Assembly: GCF_030209755.1 (NCBI RefSeq)
Contig: NZ_JARVRH010000004.1
Coordinates: 1-64,000 of the forward strand
DNA: 64,000 bases
Source of the DNA: Arthrobacter sp. efr-133-TYG-118
GTDB taxonomy: Bacteria > Actinomycetota > Actinomycetes > Actinomycetales > Micrococcaceae
Direction of reading: 5' to 3'
The notes under the pieces were generated by a model. That model ran no database searches, was not told the origin of the DNA, and saw only the letters and a program-made list of their open reading frames with translations. Position 1 is the stretch's first letter, and each line of letters begins with the position of its first letter. Made by a program: the position numbers and the translations under genes. Below, piece after piece: positions 1-11,540 of the stretch.

Positions 1-65
1 ATTCTGGAAGAATCAGCAGCATAAGGACGTGTTGCAACGACCACTTGAATCCGCCCCCAACGCGC

Positions 66-125
66 GCTCAGATATCAGTGAGAGGGCGTCGGCGGAACAC
101 CCCACATAAGTGAGCCAGCGTCGGC
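66..125. repeat. GTGAGC-type intergenic repeat, site A
   Basis: Two related units in direct orientation (AGTGAGAGGGCGTCGG and AAGTGAGCCAGCGTCGG) are separated by a GAACACCCCACA-like spacer. The same two-unit arrangement with nearly the same spacer occurs at 20779-20830. Both sites lie upstream of a plus-strand gene. Bases 1-65 hold nothing I recognise. Confidence 0.6.
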
Positions 126-241
126 GGCGCCTCAAACATTGCTTTGCGTGGCGCCAGATTGAGTCGGGTTTCGGGCTGTGAAGCCCGGTTTCCTGCTGTT
201 GCGGGAAGGTTTCGCGACGCTGGCGCAGGGCGGGTGTCGCG
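126..241 (+). promoter_or_regulatory. Candidate structured leader RNA (four successive hairpins)
   Basis: Four hairpins follow one another ahead of the monooxygenase start at 281. GGCGCC 126-131 pairs with 150-155, with an inner CAAA/TTTG. CGGGCT 172-177 pairs with AGCCCG 182-187 around a GTGA loop. TTCCTGC 190-196 pairs with GCGGGAA 201-207 around TGTT, with one wobble. CGCGAC 213-218 pairs with GTCGCG 236-241. I cannot match this to a known riboswitch class. Chance pairing in high-GC DNA is the alternative. Confidence 0.3.
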
Positions 242-280
242 TGGTTGATTGGCGGCCAGGACACAACGAAAGGAACCCCC

Positions 281-1630
281 ATGAGCCCGCAGCAACGCAC
301 ACTCCACCTCAACGCCTTCCTCATGAGCACCGGCCACCACGAGGCTTCGTGGCGGCTGCCCGAAAGCAACCCGCGCGCCAGCACCGACATCCGGCACTAC
401 CAAAACCTCGCACAAATCGCCGAGCGCGGCACGTTCGACTCCATCTTCTTCGCCGACTCCCCCGTGATCTTCGGCGACGTCGGACGCCGTCCGGTAGGGA
501 AGCTGGAACCGACGGTGCTGCTCACCGCGATTGCGGCCGCCACCGAAAAGATCGGCCTCATCGCGACGGCGTCCACCACGTACAACGATCCCTTCAACCT
601 GGCCCGGCGCTTCGCTTCGGTGGACTTCGTCAGTGGCGGTAGGGCCGGCTGGAACGTGGTGACCACAGCGGGACCGGAAGCAGCGCGCAACTTCGGCATA
701 GACGATCAGCCCGCCCATGCCACCCGCTATGAACGGGCGGCAGAGTTCCTGGAGGTGGCCGCCAAGCTCTGGGACAGTTGGGAGGACGACGCCGTGCTTG
801 GGGACAAGGAGGCAGGCGTCTGGGCAGACTCCGCCAAGGTCCGGCCCATCAACCACTCGGGCAAGCACTTCCGCGTCCAAGGGCCGCTCAATGTGCCGCG
901 CTCGCCCCAGGGCCATCCCCTGATCGTCCAGGCAGGTTCCTCCGAGAATGGCAAGGGCCTGGCCGCCGAGTACGCCGAGGCCGTGTTCACGGCCCAGCAA
1001 ACGCTGGAAGATGCACAGGCGTTCTACGGAGACCTGAAGACTCGGGCAGTCGCGCTTGGCCGGGCGGCTGAGAGCATCAAGATCCTGCCGGGAATTGTCC
1101 CGGTGATCGGTTCCACGCAAGCCGAAGCGCTGCGCCTGGAACGTGAACTGGATGAGCTGATCCGCCCCGAATACGCGAGGGCCGAGCTGGCCAAGACGCT
1201 CCGCGTGAAGCCTGAAGACCTGCCCCTGGACCGTCAGCTTCCCGCGGATCTCCCAGACGAGGACTCCATCGAAGGAGCGAAGAGCCGCTATACCCTCATT
1301 GTGGAGCTGGCCCGCCGCGAGAAACTCACGGTCCGCCAGCTGATCGGCAGGCTGGGAGGCGGCCGCGGCCACCTGACCTTCGCGGGAACCCCGGAGCAAG
1401 TTGCCGACGCGATCCAGCTGTGGTTCGAAAACGGCGCCGCCGACGGCTTCAACATCATGCCCGCAGTGTTGCCCTCAGGACTTGAGACCTTCGTTGACCA
1501 CGTGGTCCCGGTGCTGCGCCAACGAGGTCTGTTCCGCACTGAATACACCGGCAGAACGCTGCGGGAACACTACGGCTTGGAACGCCCCGCGAACCGCTAC
1601 GCGGAGGTGGGGTCTCGCGCCGGAGCCTGA
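281..1630 (+). CDS. LLM-class FMN-dependent monooxygenase (NtaA/SnaA/DszA type)
   Basis: The 449-residue product resembles the long two-component flavin monooxygenases of the NtaA/SnaA/DszA group. These oxidise substrates such as aminopolycarboxylates, sulfides or amides with FMNH2 from a separate reductase. Family-like segments are the N-terminal NAFLMSTGHHEASWR, then FDSIFFADSP, FASVDFVSGGRAGWNVVTT and FNIMPAVLPSGLE near the C-terminus. The ATG at 281 follows AAAGGA and fits the family N-terminus; an upstream in-frame extension is unlikely. No flavin reductase gene is adjacent, so FMNH2 must come from elsewhere. The gene stands alone on the plus strand and converges with the minus-strand ATPase gene. 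The substrate cannot be told from sequence. Confidence 0.9.
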   Translation: MSPQQRTLHLNAFLMSTGHHEASWRLPESNPRASTDIRHYQNLAQIAERGTFDSIFFADSPVIFGDVGRRPVGKLEPTVLLTAIAAATEKIGLIATASTTYNDPFNLARRFASVDFVSGGRAGWNVVTTAGPEAARNFGIDDQPAHATRYERAAEFLEVAAKLWDSWEDDAVLGDKEAGVWADSAKVRPINHSGKHFRVQGPLNVPRSPQGHPLIVQAGSSENGKGLAAEYAEAVFTAQQTLEDAQAFYGDLKTRAVALGRAAESIKILPGIVPVIGSTQAEALRLERELDELIRPEYARAELAKTLRVKPEDLPLDRQLPADLPDEDSIEGAKSRYTLIVELARREKLTVRQLIGRLGGGRGHLTFAGTPEQVADAIQLWFENGAADGFNIMPAVLPSGLETFVDHVVPVLRQRGLFRTEYTGRTLREHYGLERPANRYAEVGSRAGA

Positions 1631-1655
1631 CAGATCAGGATGTTCGGTGCACGAA

Positions 1656-2861
1656 TCACCGGCGGGGCCAGTTCCAGGGCGGTCCTTCCAGCGCACCAAG
1701 GCCCTTGATCCTTGTCTCCCCCAGGTCCTTGTACAGCTCATGCTGATGAACGCGTCTGCTCTCCCGCAAGGCAGCGATCAGGGGCGCAGAGTGCGAGACC
1801 ACAATCAGCTGGCTGCGCTCACCGGCTTGAACGATGAGCTGGGCCAGCGCCGGCATCAGATCCACATGCAGACTGGTTTCCGGCTCGTTCAGCACCATGA
1901 GCTCCGGCGGCCTCGGCGTCAGGAGTGCCGCAACCAACATGAGGTAGCGGAGTGTGCCATCGGACAGTTCGGCGGCCGCCATGGCCCGAAGCATGCCCGG
2001 CTGTTGGAGTTCGACGCTGAAGCGACCATCGACGACGGCGATGCGCAGCCTACTGCCTGGGAACGCGCTGCCGATCGCGGCGTCGAGCAAACCGTCCTCG
2101 CCGGTTTCGCGCAGTGTCTGCAAGGCTGCCGCAAGATCACCTCCAGAATGGTGGAGGACGGGAGTCCTGGTGCCGATCTGCGCCTGACGGGCTGGAGCTT
2201 CATGGTCGGTGCGGAAGTGGTCATAGAAGCGCCAAGACCGCACCATGTCCCGGACCCTGAGTACCTCCGGGGCCCTGTCATGGTCAGAGACTTCTGTGAG
2301 CATGCTTTCGTAAGCGTGCAGGCGACGGGACAGTTCCACCCATTCGCCGTTCTCGCCTCTCAGCCGGGCAACGGCCCCTTTGCGGTCCACGAGCACCGAC
2401 CCGGGCCTGGCTACCGGGCCGGAAAATACCTGCTCTCGCTTGATCTCCGGATCCCTGTTGAACGCAGACGGGACGGTCCTGCCTATGGCGTCGTCAAAAG
2501 CGCCACCGGAAACGGGCAGTCCCAGGTCAATCAGATAGCCGAAATCATCTCCGGAGAAACCCAGTTTCAGGTTGACGGATTCCTTCCGGACTGTTCCCTG
2601 CACCGGCGCTTCACCCCGCCGCATGGCATCGCTGATGGTTTCCGGTCCGGCCCATAGCGTTGAGCTGAGTCCTCCATCGCGGGCCAAGGAACCCACCACG
2701 TTCGCGGAATCGCTCCCGGCACACTCCGACAAGAGCCGCAAAGCACGGTAAAGCGAGGATTTGCCGCTGCCATTGGAGCCGGTGACCAAGTCCAGGCCAT
2801 GCAGCTCCATGGTCAGGTCCCGGAGGGAACGGTAGTTCGAAATCGCCAGCGTCCGTATCAT
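1656..2861 (-). CDS. AAA family ATPase (RecF/ABC-type, OLD-like)
   Basis: The 401-residue protein begins MIRTLAISNYRSLRDL and carries a Walker A loop GSNGSGKSS near residue 30. The C-terminal half has LNEPETSLH (Walker B) and VVSHSAPL (H-loop). This is the layout of the single-polypeptide RecF-like/SMC-like ATPases often annotated as 'AAA family ATPase'. I chose the ATG at 2861, 16 bp after the stop of the preceding gene and behind a GGAG. An earlier start at 2906 would overlap that gene. It is probably co-transcribed with the phosphatase gene and ligA upstream. Its cellular role is unknown; DNA repair or defence is possible but not shown. Confidence 0.8.
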   Translation of the reverse strand: MIRTLAISNYRSLRDLTMELHGLDLVTGSNGSGKSSLYRALRLLSECAGSDSANVVGSLARDGGLSSTLWAGPETISDAMRRGEAPVQGTVRKESVNLKLGFSGDDFGYLIDLGLPVSGGAFDDAIGRTVPSAFNRDPEIKREQVFSGPVARPGSVLVDRKGAVARLRGENGEWVELSRRLHAYESMLTEVSDHDRAPEVLRVRDMVRSWRFYDHFRTDHEAPARQAQIGTRTPVLHHSGGDLAAALQTLRETGEDGLLDAAIGSAFPGSRLRIAVVDGRFSVELQQPGMLRAMAAAELSDGTLRYLMLVAALLTPRPPELMVLNEPETSLHVDLMPALAQLIVQAGERSQLIVVSHSAPLIAALRESRRVHQHELYKDLGETRIKGLGALEGPPWNWPRR

Positions 2862-2877
2862 CGAAGACTCCGCGATC

Positions 2878-6690
<3,813 letters not shown>

Positions 6691-6833
6691 GTTTACCTCT
6701 GCAGGACGGCACGGGCCGCCCGGAGTTGGGGTGGTATTGACCGGAATCTTCCTACAAAGTCCGGGCGTGTCGCAAATCCCGTTCTCCAAAGACGCCATCG
6801 GCAGGAGCGTGTGCCGGCCCATTCGGCGTCGTT

Positions 6834-7592
6834 TTACCCGATCCTGGCATCCACCACAATCGCGGTGACATTGTCCCGTCCGCCGCTCAGCAACGCCTCC
6901 TGGATGAGGGCATCCACGGCGTCCTGGGGCTTCTCCACCGTGCTCAGGATCCGGAACATGTGCTCGTCGCTCAGCTCCCCGGTGAGTCCGTCCGAGCAGA
7001 TCAGCATCCGGTCCCCGTCCCGGATGGGGAGCAACCAGAAGTCCGCTTCGTTTTCGCCGCCGGTTCCAAGGGCGCGGGTCACCACATTGCGGCGCGGATG
7101 CACCATGGCCTCTTCACGCGTGATGTTTCCGGACTCCACGAGTTCCTGGACTTCCGAGTGGTCCACGCTGATCTGCCTGAAATCGCCCCCGCTCAAGCGA
7201 TACGTCCGCGAATCGCCGATGTTCATGACCAGCCAATACGGGACGCCCATATGCTCAGCGACGACGACGCCGGTGAGTGTGGTTCCCGCGCGGCCACCCG
7301 TGGCATTCCGGATCTGGAAGTCGGCCGCAAGGATGCACTCTTGCATGGCAACGGCGGTCGCCGAGCGAACTCGCGACGCCAATTGCGGCATGCTGCCGAG
7401 AGTCCGTACGCACAATGCGCTGGCAATCTCGCCTGCTTCATGCCCACCCATGCCGTCAGCCACCGCGAAGACCGGATCCTCCGCAATGAGCGAATCTTCG
7501 TTGAGTTCCCGGCTGAGTCCGCGGTCCGTCCCGTAGCCATAGCTCAACGTGAATCCCGGCTCAGGGGCGGTCGCTGCGGAGGGTGAATTCAT
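6834..7592 (-). CDS. PP2C-family Ser/Thr protein phosphatase
   Basis: This 252-residue cytosolic phosphatase should remove phosphate from Ser/Thr proteins, usually opposing Hanks-type kinases. Visible PPM motifs are LNEDS (metal aspartate), VADGMGGHEAGEIAS near residue 45, ICSDGLTGELSD, and GGRDNVTAIVV near the C-terminus. There is no transmembrane helix, unlike PstP-type enzymes that end in an extracellular tail. No kinase gene is in the window. The gene lies downstream of the nucleotide cyclase gene on the same strand, with a gap of about 100 bp. The context suggests a signalling block but does not identify the partner. Confidence 0.9.
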   Translation of the reverse strand: MNSPSAATAPEPGFTLSYGYGTDRGLSRELNEDSLIAEDPVFAVADGMGGHEAGEIASALCVRTLGSMPQLASRVRSATAVAMQECILAADFQIRNATGGRAGTTLTGVVVAEHMGVPYWLVMNIGDSRTYRLSGGDFRQISVDHSEVQELVESGNITREEAMVHPRRNVVTRALGTGGENEADFWLLPIRDGDRMLICSDGLTGELSDEHMFRILSTVEKPQDAVDALIQEALLSGGRDNVTAIVVDARIG

Positions 7593-7693
7593 TCTTGTCC
7601 TCGGTGGAAGGCACGGTTGCCAGGTGGACTCTAGGGCTGCGGAGACGACTATGCCACGATCCGAAAGCCAACTCCAAGGACCGTGTCCCGGGA

Positions 7694-8857
7694 TCAGTCG
7701 AGAACCAGGCCCCTGCCAAGGCCACGGGCAAGCCGCACGGGAAGGATTTCCCCGAAACCACGAACGTTCTCGGCCGTCTGCGGAACCAGGACGAAGCGTT
7801 CGTCCTGGCCCAGCGCTGCCGCCGTCATCTCGTCCACGAGGACCGTACCGGGTTCAGCCAAGGCCGTGAGACGGGCCGCCAGGTTGACGGTGGGGCCGTA
7901 AATATCGCCGAGGCGGGAAAGGATGCGTCCCCAGACCATAGCCACGCGGGCTTCCGGCAAGATTTCGTCTTCCGTGAAGGCCTGGGCGAGTGCCAAGGAG
8001 ATCTCAGCGCCGGCGGCCGGCGTCTCGGCGATGTAGAGGACTTCGTCGCCGACGGTCTTGACGAGGCGTCCGCCGCCGATGGAGATGATCTCCGCGCACT
8101 TGTTCTCGAAGCGCTGGACCAACTGGGCCAGGGTTTTCTCGTTCATGCGGCGCGACAGGCTCGTGTAGGAGACGAGGTCGGCAAAGCCCACGGCGCGTGC
8201 CAAGGGCAGGGGGGCATCGTCTTCGTCGCCTTCGCGGCCGGCCTCGCTGGCCTGCAAACCGGCTTCGGCACGGACGGCCAGGCGCTGCACCCCGGCGTTC
8301 ATCTGGCGGCGCCACGAGTACAGCAGGATCTCTTCCATGGCATCCACGAGGTTGGGCAGTTCGTTGACCAACTGTTTGCGGGCAACCGCGTCGGGAATGC
8401 CTTGCTGCACCACCATGTCTTCAATGAGTGCCTCGACTTGCCACACCACCATGCGGTCGGTCATCTGCCCGATGGCGCGCGTCACGGAAATGGCAGCTTC
8501 CTCGGTGAGCTTCCCTGCGCGGACAAGGTCAAGGATGGTGGAAAGCGCGGCGAGGTCGCGCTCTGTGAACGCCACGTCCTGGTCGCCGAAGTTGGGGAAA
8601 CCCAGCGCTCGCCATAGCTTGCGCGCCGACAACAGCGAGACGCCTGCGCCCGCCGCCACTTCGCGTCGCCGGAGTTTGCGTTCGCCGCCCAGGAGCCTCG
8701 TTTCCAGGGCCTTGATGGCAAGCCGTTCTGCCGACAGGGCGCCGGTTGGCGGGGACAGGACGGGGAGGACCCCCGTTGGTGCCTGGTCCACGGAAGGTTC
8801 GGGCACGGCGTCGGGCTCGTGGTCCATGTACTCAGGCTCCTGCTCGTCAACGCTCAT
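7694..8857 (-). CDS. Class III adenylate/guanylate cyclase with N-terminal regulatory domain
   Basis: The 387-residue protein ends in a class III cyclase homology domain (about residues 190-375). VGFADLVSYTSLS carries the first metal aspartate, GGRLVKTVGDEVLY the second, and YGPTVNLAARL the Asn/Arg pair that stabilises the transition state. It should make cAMP or cGMP; the substrate-selecting residues were not resolved. Before it is a helical region with an HTH-like segment (REVAAGAGVSLLSARKLWRALGF), the arrangement of actinobacterial pH- or lipid-sensing soluble cyclases. The ATG at 8857 overlaps the end of the PH-domain gene by 11 bp. A GTG nine bases earlier is also possible. It is probably co-transcribed with birA and the PH-domain gene. 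Confidence 0.88.
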   Translation of the reverse strand: MSVDEQEPEYMDHEPDAVPEPSVDQAPTGVLPVLSPPTGALSAERLAIKALETRLLGGERKLRRREVAAGAGVSLLSARKLWRALGFPNFGDQDVAFTERDLAALSTILDLVRAGKLTEEAAISVTRAIGQMTDRMVVWQVEALIEDMVVQQGIPDAVARKQLVNELPNLVDAMEEILLYSWRRQMNAGVQRLAVRAEAGLQASEAGREGDEDDAPLPLARAVGFADLVSYTSLSRRMNEKTLAQLVQRFENKCAEIISIGGGRLVKTVGDEVLYIAETPAAGAEISLALAQAFTEDEILPEARVAMVWGRILSRLGDIYGPTVNLAARLTALAEPGTVLVDEMTAAALGQDERFVLVPQTAENVRGFGEILPVRLARGLGRGLVLD

Positions 8858-9482
8858 CTCTTCCACCTTCTCTCATATCCCAGGGCAACGCGGCATCCGG
8901 GTAGTCAGCTGGTCCGGCAAAACTGTCAAAATCGCCCGCCTCCGGCACGGCGCCGGGGCCGAACCTGACATTCGTCGGAAGCTCGGCCATGGCATCCAGG
9001 ATGAAACTTCGAAACTTGCCGACCTCCGGAACGTCCGCGAGGACGGTCTCGCCGGGGTGCCCGGTATCCAAGGATATATTCCCGGAGCGCAATATCCGTT
9101 GGAGGAGCGATTGTTTGATCCCCACGCTGCGCACCGCAGCCAGCGGCACCTGCCAGTCGCCCCGGCGAAGCATTCCGAAACGGGCAACTATCCGGCCGCT
9201 TGTCAGGATGTACCGTACGCCACGCCAGCGGATGAATCGCGGGAGGCTGTAGCCGAGCAGCACGACCGCCACGATGGCCAGGCAAGCGGTGACCAACCAT
9301 TGGGTCCAGTCACTGGTGATGACCGGAAGCAACTTGCCCGGTCCGCCCTTGACTATCCATGCACAGGCGAACGCGGCCGCAGCGGGGACCAGGATGAATG
9401 CCAGGACGGGACCAAAGAGCATCCTGGGCTGCTGCCGCGTGATCACGATGACTTGCTCCCCACGCAGGAGCTCTTTACGCAT
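8847..9482 (-). CDS. PH domain-containing membrane protein (bacterial PH/DUF304 type)
   Basis: The 211-residue protein has two N-terminal transmembrane helices (about residues 20-45 and 62-82). A bacterial PH-like domain follows, with RYILTSGRIVARFGMLRRG and a VPLAAVRSVGIKQSLLQRIL segment. Such proteins are small inner-membrane proteins of mostly unknown role. Its start overlaps the birA stop by 8 bp, and its own stop overlaps the cyclase start, so three genes are translationally chained. Co-location with birA and a cyclase recurs in related actinobacteria as far as I know, but no function follows from it. Confidence 0.8.
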   Translation of the reverse strand: MRKELLRGEQVIVITRQQPRMLFGPVLAFILVPAAAAFACAWIVKGGPGKLLPVITSDWTQWLVTACLAIVAVVLLGYSLPRFIRWRGVRYILTSGRIVARFGMLRRGDWQVPLAAVRSVGIKQSLLQRILRSGNISLDTGHPGETVLADVPEVGKFRSFILDAMAELPTNVRFGPGAVPEAGDFDSFAGPADYPDAALPWDMREGGRDER

Positions 9483-10383
9483 AACCGCTTTCGGTAGCCC
9501 TCAGGTGGACGACGTCGCCGGCGGTCACGACGTGCTCGCGGCCACCATGGTCCACGACCAAAAGGGAACCGTATTCATCCAACCTGGACGCATGCCCCAC
9601 CAATTCGTGGTCGCCGGGCAAATGCGCCTTCACTTCGCGTCCCAGGGTGACCATGACGGCTTCCACCCGCTTGTGCAGCGAGGAGCCGCCGGCCAATCCC
9701 GCTGTAGGGTCGCCGTCGGCATTGCAGAAACTGCGGTAGAGCGCCGCGAAGCGGGACAAATAGTTGCGCAGAAGCAAAGTGCGGTCCGTGGTGGTGGCGC
9801 CTTCAAGCAGGAGGGAGGTCGCCGTGGGGACAGGCAGTTCATCCTCGCTGAGCGTCACGTTGAGGCCGGTGCCCAGGATCACTGCCGGAACCGATCCGTC
9901 GCCCATGGGCCCCATCTGGGCCAGGATGCCGGCGATCTTCCTGCCTCGGACGAGGACATCGTTGGGCCACTTGATGTCGGCGGGAAGGCCGGCGGTTTCC
10001 AAGAGGGTCTCGCGCAAGGCCAGCGCGCCGAGGAGGGACAGCCAGGAGTAGCTCTGGGTCGGGACGGGCAGGCCCTGGGAATTGACGGGACGCAGGACGA
10101 TCGAAACGGAAATCGCCGAACGCGCGGGAGATTCCCAGTGACGGTCGAGCCGGCCCCGCGCCGCCGTCTGGTGCTCGGCGGTGAGGACTGCGAGGTCGGA
10201 CCATTCCTTGGGCTCCGTGGTGACGGCGCGCAGCAGATCAGCGTTCGTGGAGCCGGTGGTCTCCACGATCTTCAATTGCGAAATACCGGCGGCCGCGAGG
10301 AAGTCGGGATGAAGCAAGGCATCACGGTCCAGGCCCAAGCGCGGGGCACGTGGTTCGCTGCTGGCAGGCTGTTCGACATCCAT
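9475..10383 (-). CDS. birA: Biotin--[acetyl-CoA-carboxylase] ligase BirA
   Basis: BirA adenylates biotin and transfers it to the acceptor lysine of biotin carboxyl carrier domains, here most plausibly the EAMKMEQ lysine of the carboxylase alpha chain at 21683-23491. In this 302-residue protein the ligase signatures are TGSTNADLL, AARGRLDRHWES (biotinyl-AMP loop) and KWPNDVLVRGRKIAGIL. There is no N-terminal winged-helix DNA-binding domain, so this is a class I, non-repressor enzyme, as is usual in Micrococcaceae. The C-terminal SH3-like domain is present (EVKAHLPGDHELVGHASRLD). It is first in the chain with the PH-domain and cyclase genes. Confidence 0.95.
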   Translation of the reverse strand: MDVEQPASSEPRAPRLGLDRDALLHPDFLAAAGISQLKIVETTGSTNADLLRAVTTEPKEWSDLAVLTAEHQTAARGRLDRHWESPARSAISVSIVLRPVNSQGLPVPTQSYSWLSLLGALALRETLLETAGLPADIKWPNDVLVRGRKIAGILAQMGPMGDGSVPAVILGTGLNVTLSEDELPVPTATSLLLEGATTTDRTLLLRNYLSRFAALYRSFCNADGDPTAGLAGGSSLHKRVEAVMVTLGREVKAHLPGDHELVGHASRLDEYGSLLVVDHGGREHVVTAGDVVHLRATESGYA

Positions 10384-10430
10384 AGACAGAATCCTATCCA
10401 GCCAGGCTGGTCCCGGAAGAAGTTGTCCGC

Positions 10431-11330
10431 TTAGAGGAAGATATCCGGCACAAGCTTCTCCTCGGGGGCACCCAGACTGTAGGGCCTGAAGTCCGAAACA
10501 CCCGCAGCCTTCAACACCTGCTCGTCCGTGTAGAAGTTGCCTGTATTACTTGCCGAACCGCCTGAGTCTGCGGTCAGGTTTGACCCGGTCAGGACAGCGT
10601 GGGCGGCGTCGGCCATGATTTCCGAGCCCCTGGCGGCTTGGACGATCTGTGCCCCTCCGGGCATATTTCGGATGGCAGCAGTGTCGATCAGAGTGCAGGG
10701 CCACAGCGAGTTGACCGACACGCCGTCGTTCCTGAGTTCTTCGGCCAGGCCCAGCGTGGTGAGGCTCATGCCGTACTTGGCCATGGTGTAGGCCAAGTGC
10801 ATGCCGGCCCACTTCGGGTCAAGGTTCAACGGCGGGGAAAGAGTCAGGATGTGCGCGTTGCGCGATTTCCGCAGGGCCGGAAGCGCGAGCTTGGACAGCA
10901 GGAAGGTGCCCCGGACATTGATGTCCTGCATGAGGTCATAGCGTTTCATGTCAATTGCGTCAGTGCGGGAGAGATCTATCGCCGAGGCGTTGTTGATAAC
11001 GACGTCGATTCCGCCAAAGCGTTCGACGGCGGCGGCAACCGCTGCGGCAACGTCGCCGTCGTTGCGGACATCTCCCACGAGCGGTAGCGCCTGGCCGCCG
11101 GCTGCTTCCAGTTGCTCGGCGGCTGTGAAGACCGTTCCTTCCAGCTTGGGGTGGGGTTCTCCGGTCTTGGCCATGATGACGATGTTGGCGCCGTCGCGGG
11201 CCGCGCGGGTGGCGATTGCCAGCCCGATGCCGCGGCTGCCGCCGGACATGAGGATGGTGCGGCCCTTCAGTGATCCACGTGCAAGGTAGGGAAGGGCAGG
11301 GCTTGCAGAAGCATCGTTGCTTGAGGTCAT
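10431..11330 (-). CDS. SDR family NAD(P)-dependent oxidoreductase (HSDL2-like)
   Basis: The 299-residue short-chain dehydrogenase has a cofactor loop SGGSRGIGLAIA near residue 32, NNAS near residue 122, and catalytic YTMAK near residue 182. It resembles the HSDL2-like SDRs tied to fatty acid metabolism, ending with FYTDEQVLKAAG. I use the ATG at 11330; a TTG 18 bases upstream is the alternative. The promoter region is shared with divergent accD and contains a perfect 20-bp palindrome at 11351-11370. A TetR-type acyl-CoA-responsive repressor could therefore control it. The substrate is not known. Confidence 0.85.
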   Translation of the reverse strand: MTSSNDASASPALPYLARGSLKGRTILMSGGSRGIGLAIATRAARDGANIVIMAKTGEPHPKLEGTVFTAAEQLEAAGGQALPLVGDVRNDGDVAAAVAAAVERFGGIDVVINNASAIDLSRTDAIDMKRYDLMQDINVRGTFLLSKLALPALRKSRNAHILTLSPPLNLDPKWAGMHLAYTMAKYGMSLTTLGLAEELRNDGVSVNSLWPCTLIDTAAIRNMPGGAQIVQAARGSEIMADAAHAVLTGSNLTADSGGSASNTGNFYTDEQVLKAAGVSDFRPYSLGAPEEKLVPDIFL

Positions 11331-11350
11331 GAGGACACTGTAGCCCAACT

Positions 11351-11370
11351 ATGTTACTGGCGAGTAACAT
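11351..11370. promoter_or_regulatory. Operator-like palindrome between SDR and accD genes
   Basis: ATGTTACT and AGTAACAT are perfect 8-bp arms around GGCG. The site lies 21 bp upstream of the SDR start and about 170 bp upstream of accD. The size and symmetry suit a TetR-family dimer. TTACT-type palindromes occur at actinobacterial fatty-acid genes, but the cognate regulator is not identified. Confidence 0.6.
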
Positions 11371-11540
11371 TGTTCAATGCTCGACTTGAAGTCGGAAAAT
11401 TGTAGGGTTTCTACAGCGGTCTGTGGCTTTTGCGTCATTAGACTAGCCAACAGGGCCCGCACTTTGTACGGATGCTACTTAAGAGCGCATGCCTGACGAA
11501 GCAGTGCCAGCGTAAATCAGCTACAGAGCCGGAGACATTG

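Noticed and set aside
126..241. SAM or FMN riboswitch call for the first leader
   Set aside because: Hairpins are present, but no conserved core of either class could be found by eye.
68..1399. Long minus-strand frame opposite the monooxygenase
   Set aside because: It is a shadow of the plus-strand gene in high-GC DNA, has no family motifs and no ribosome site.
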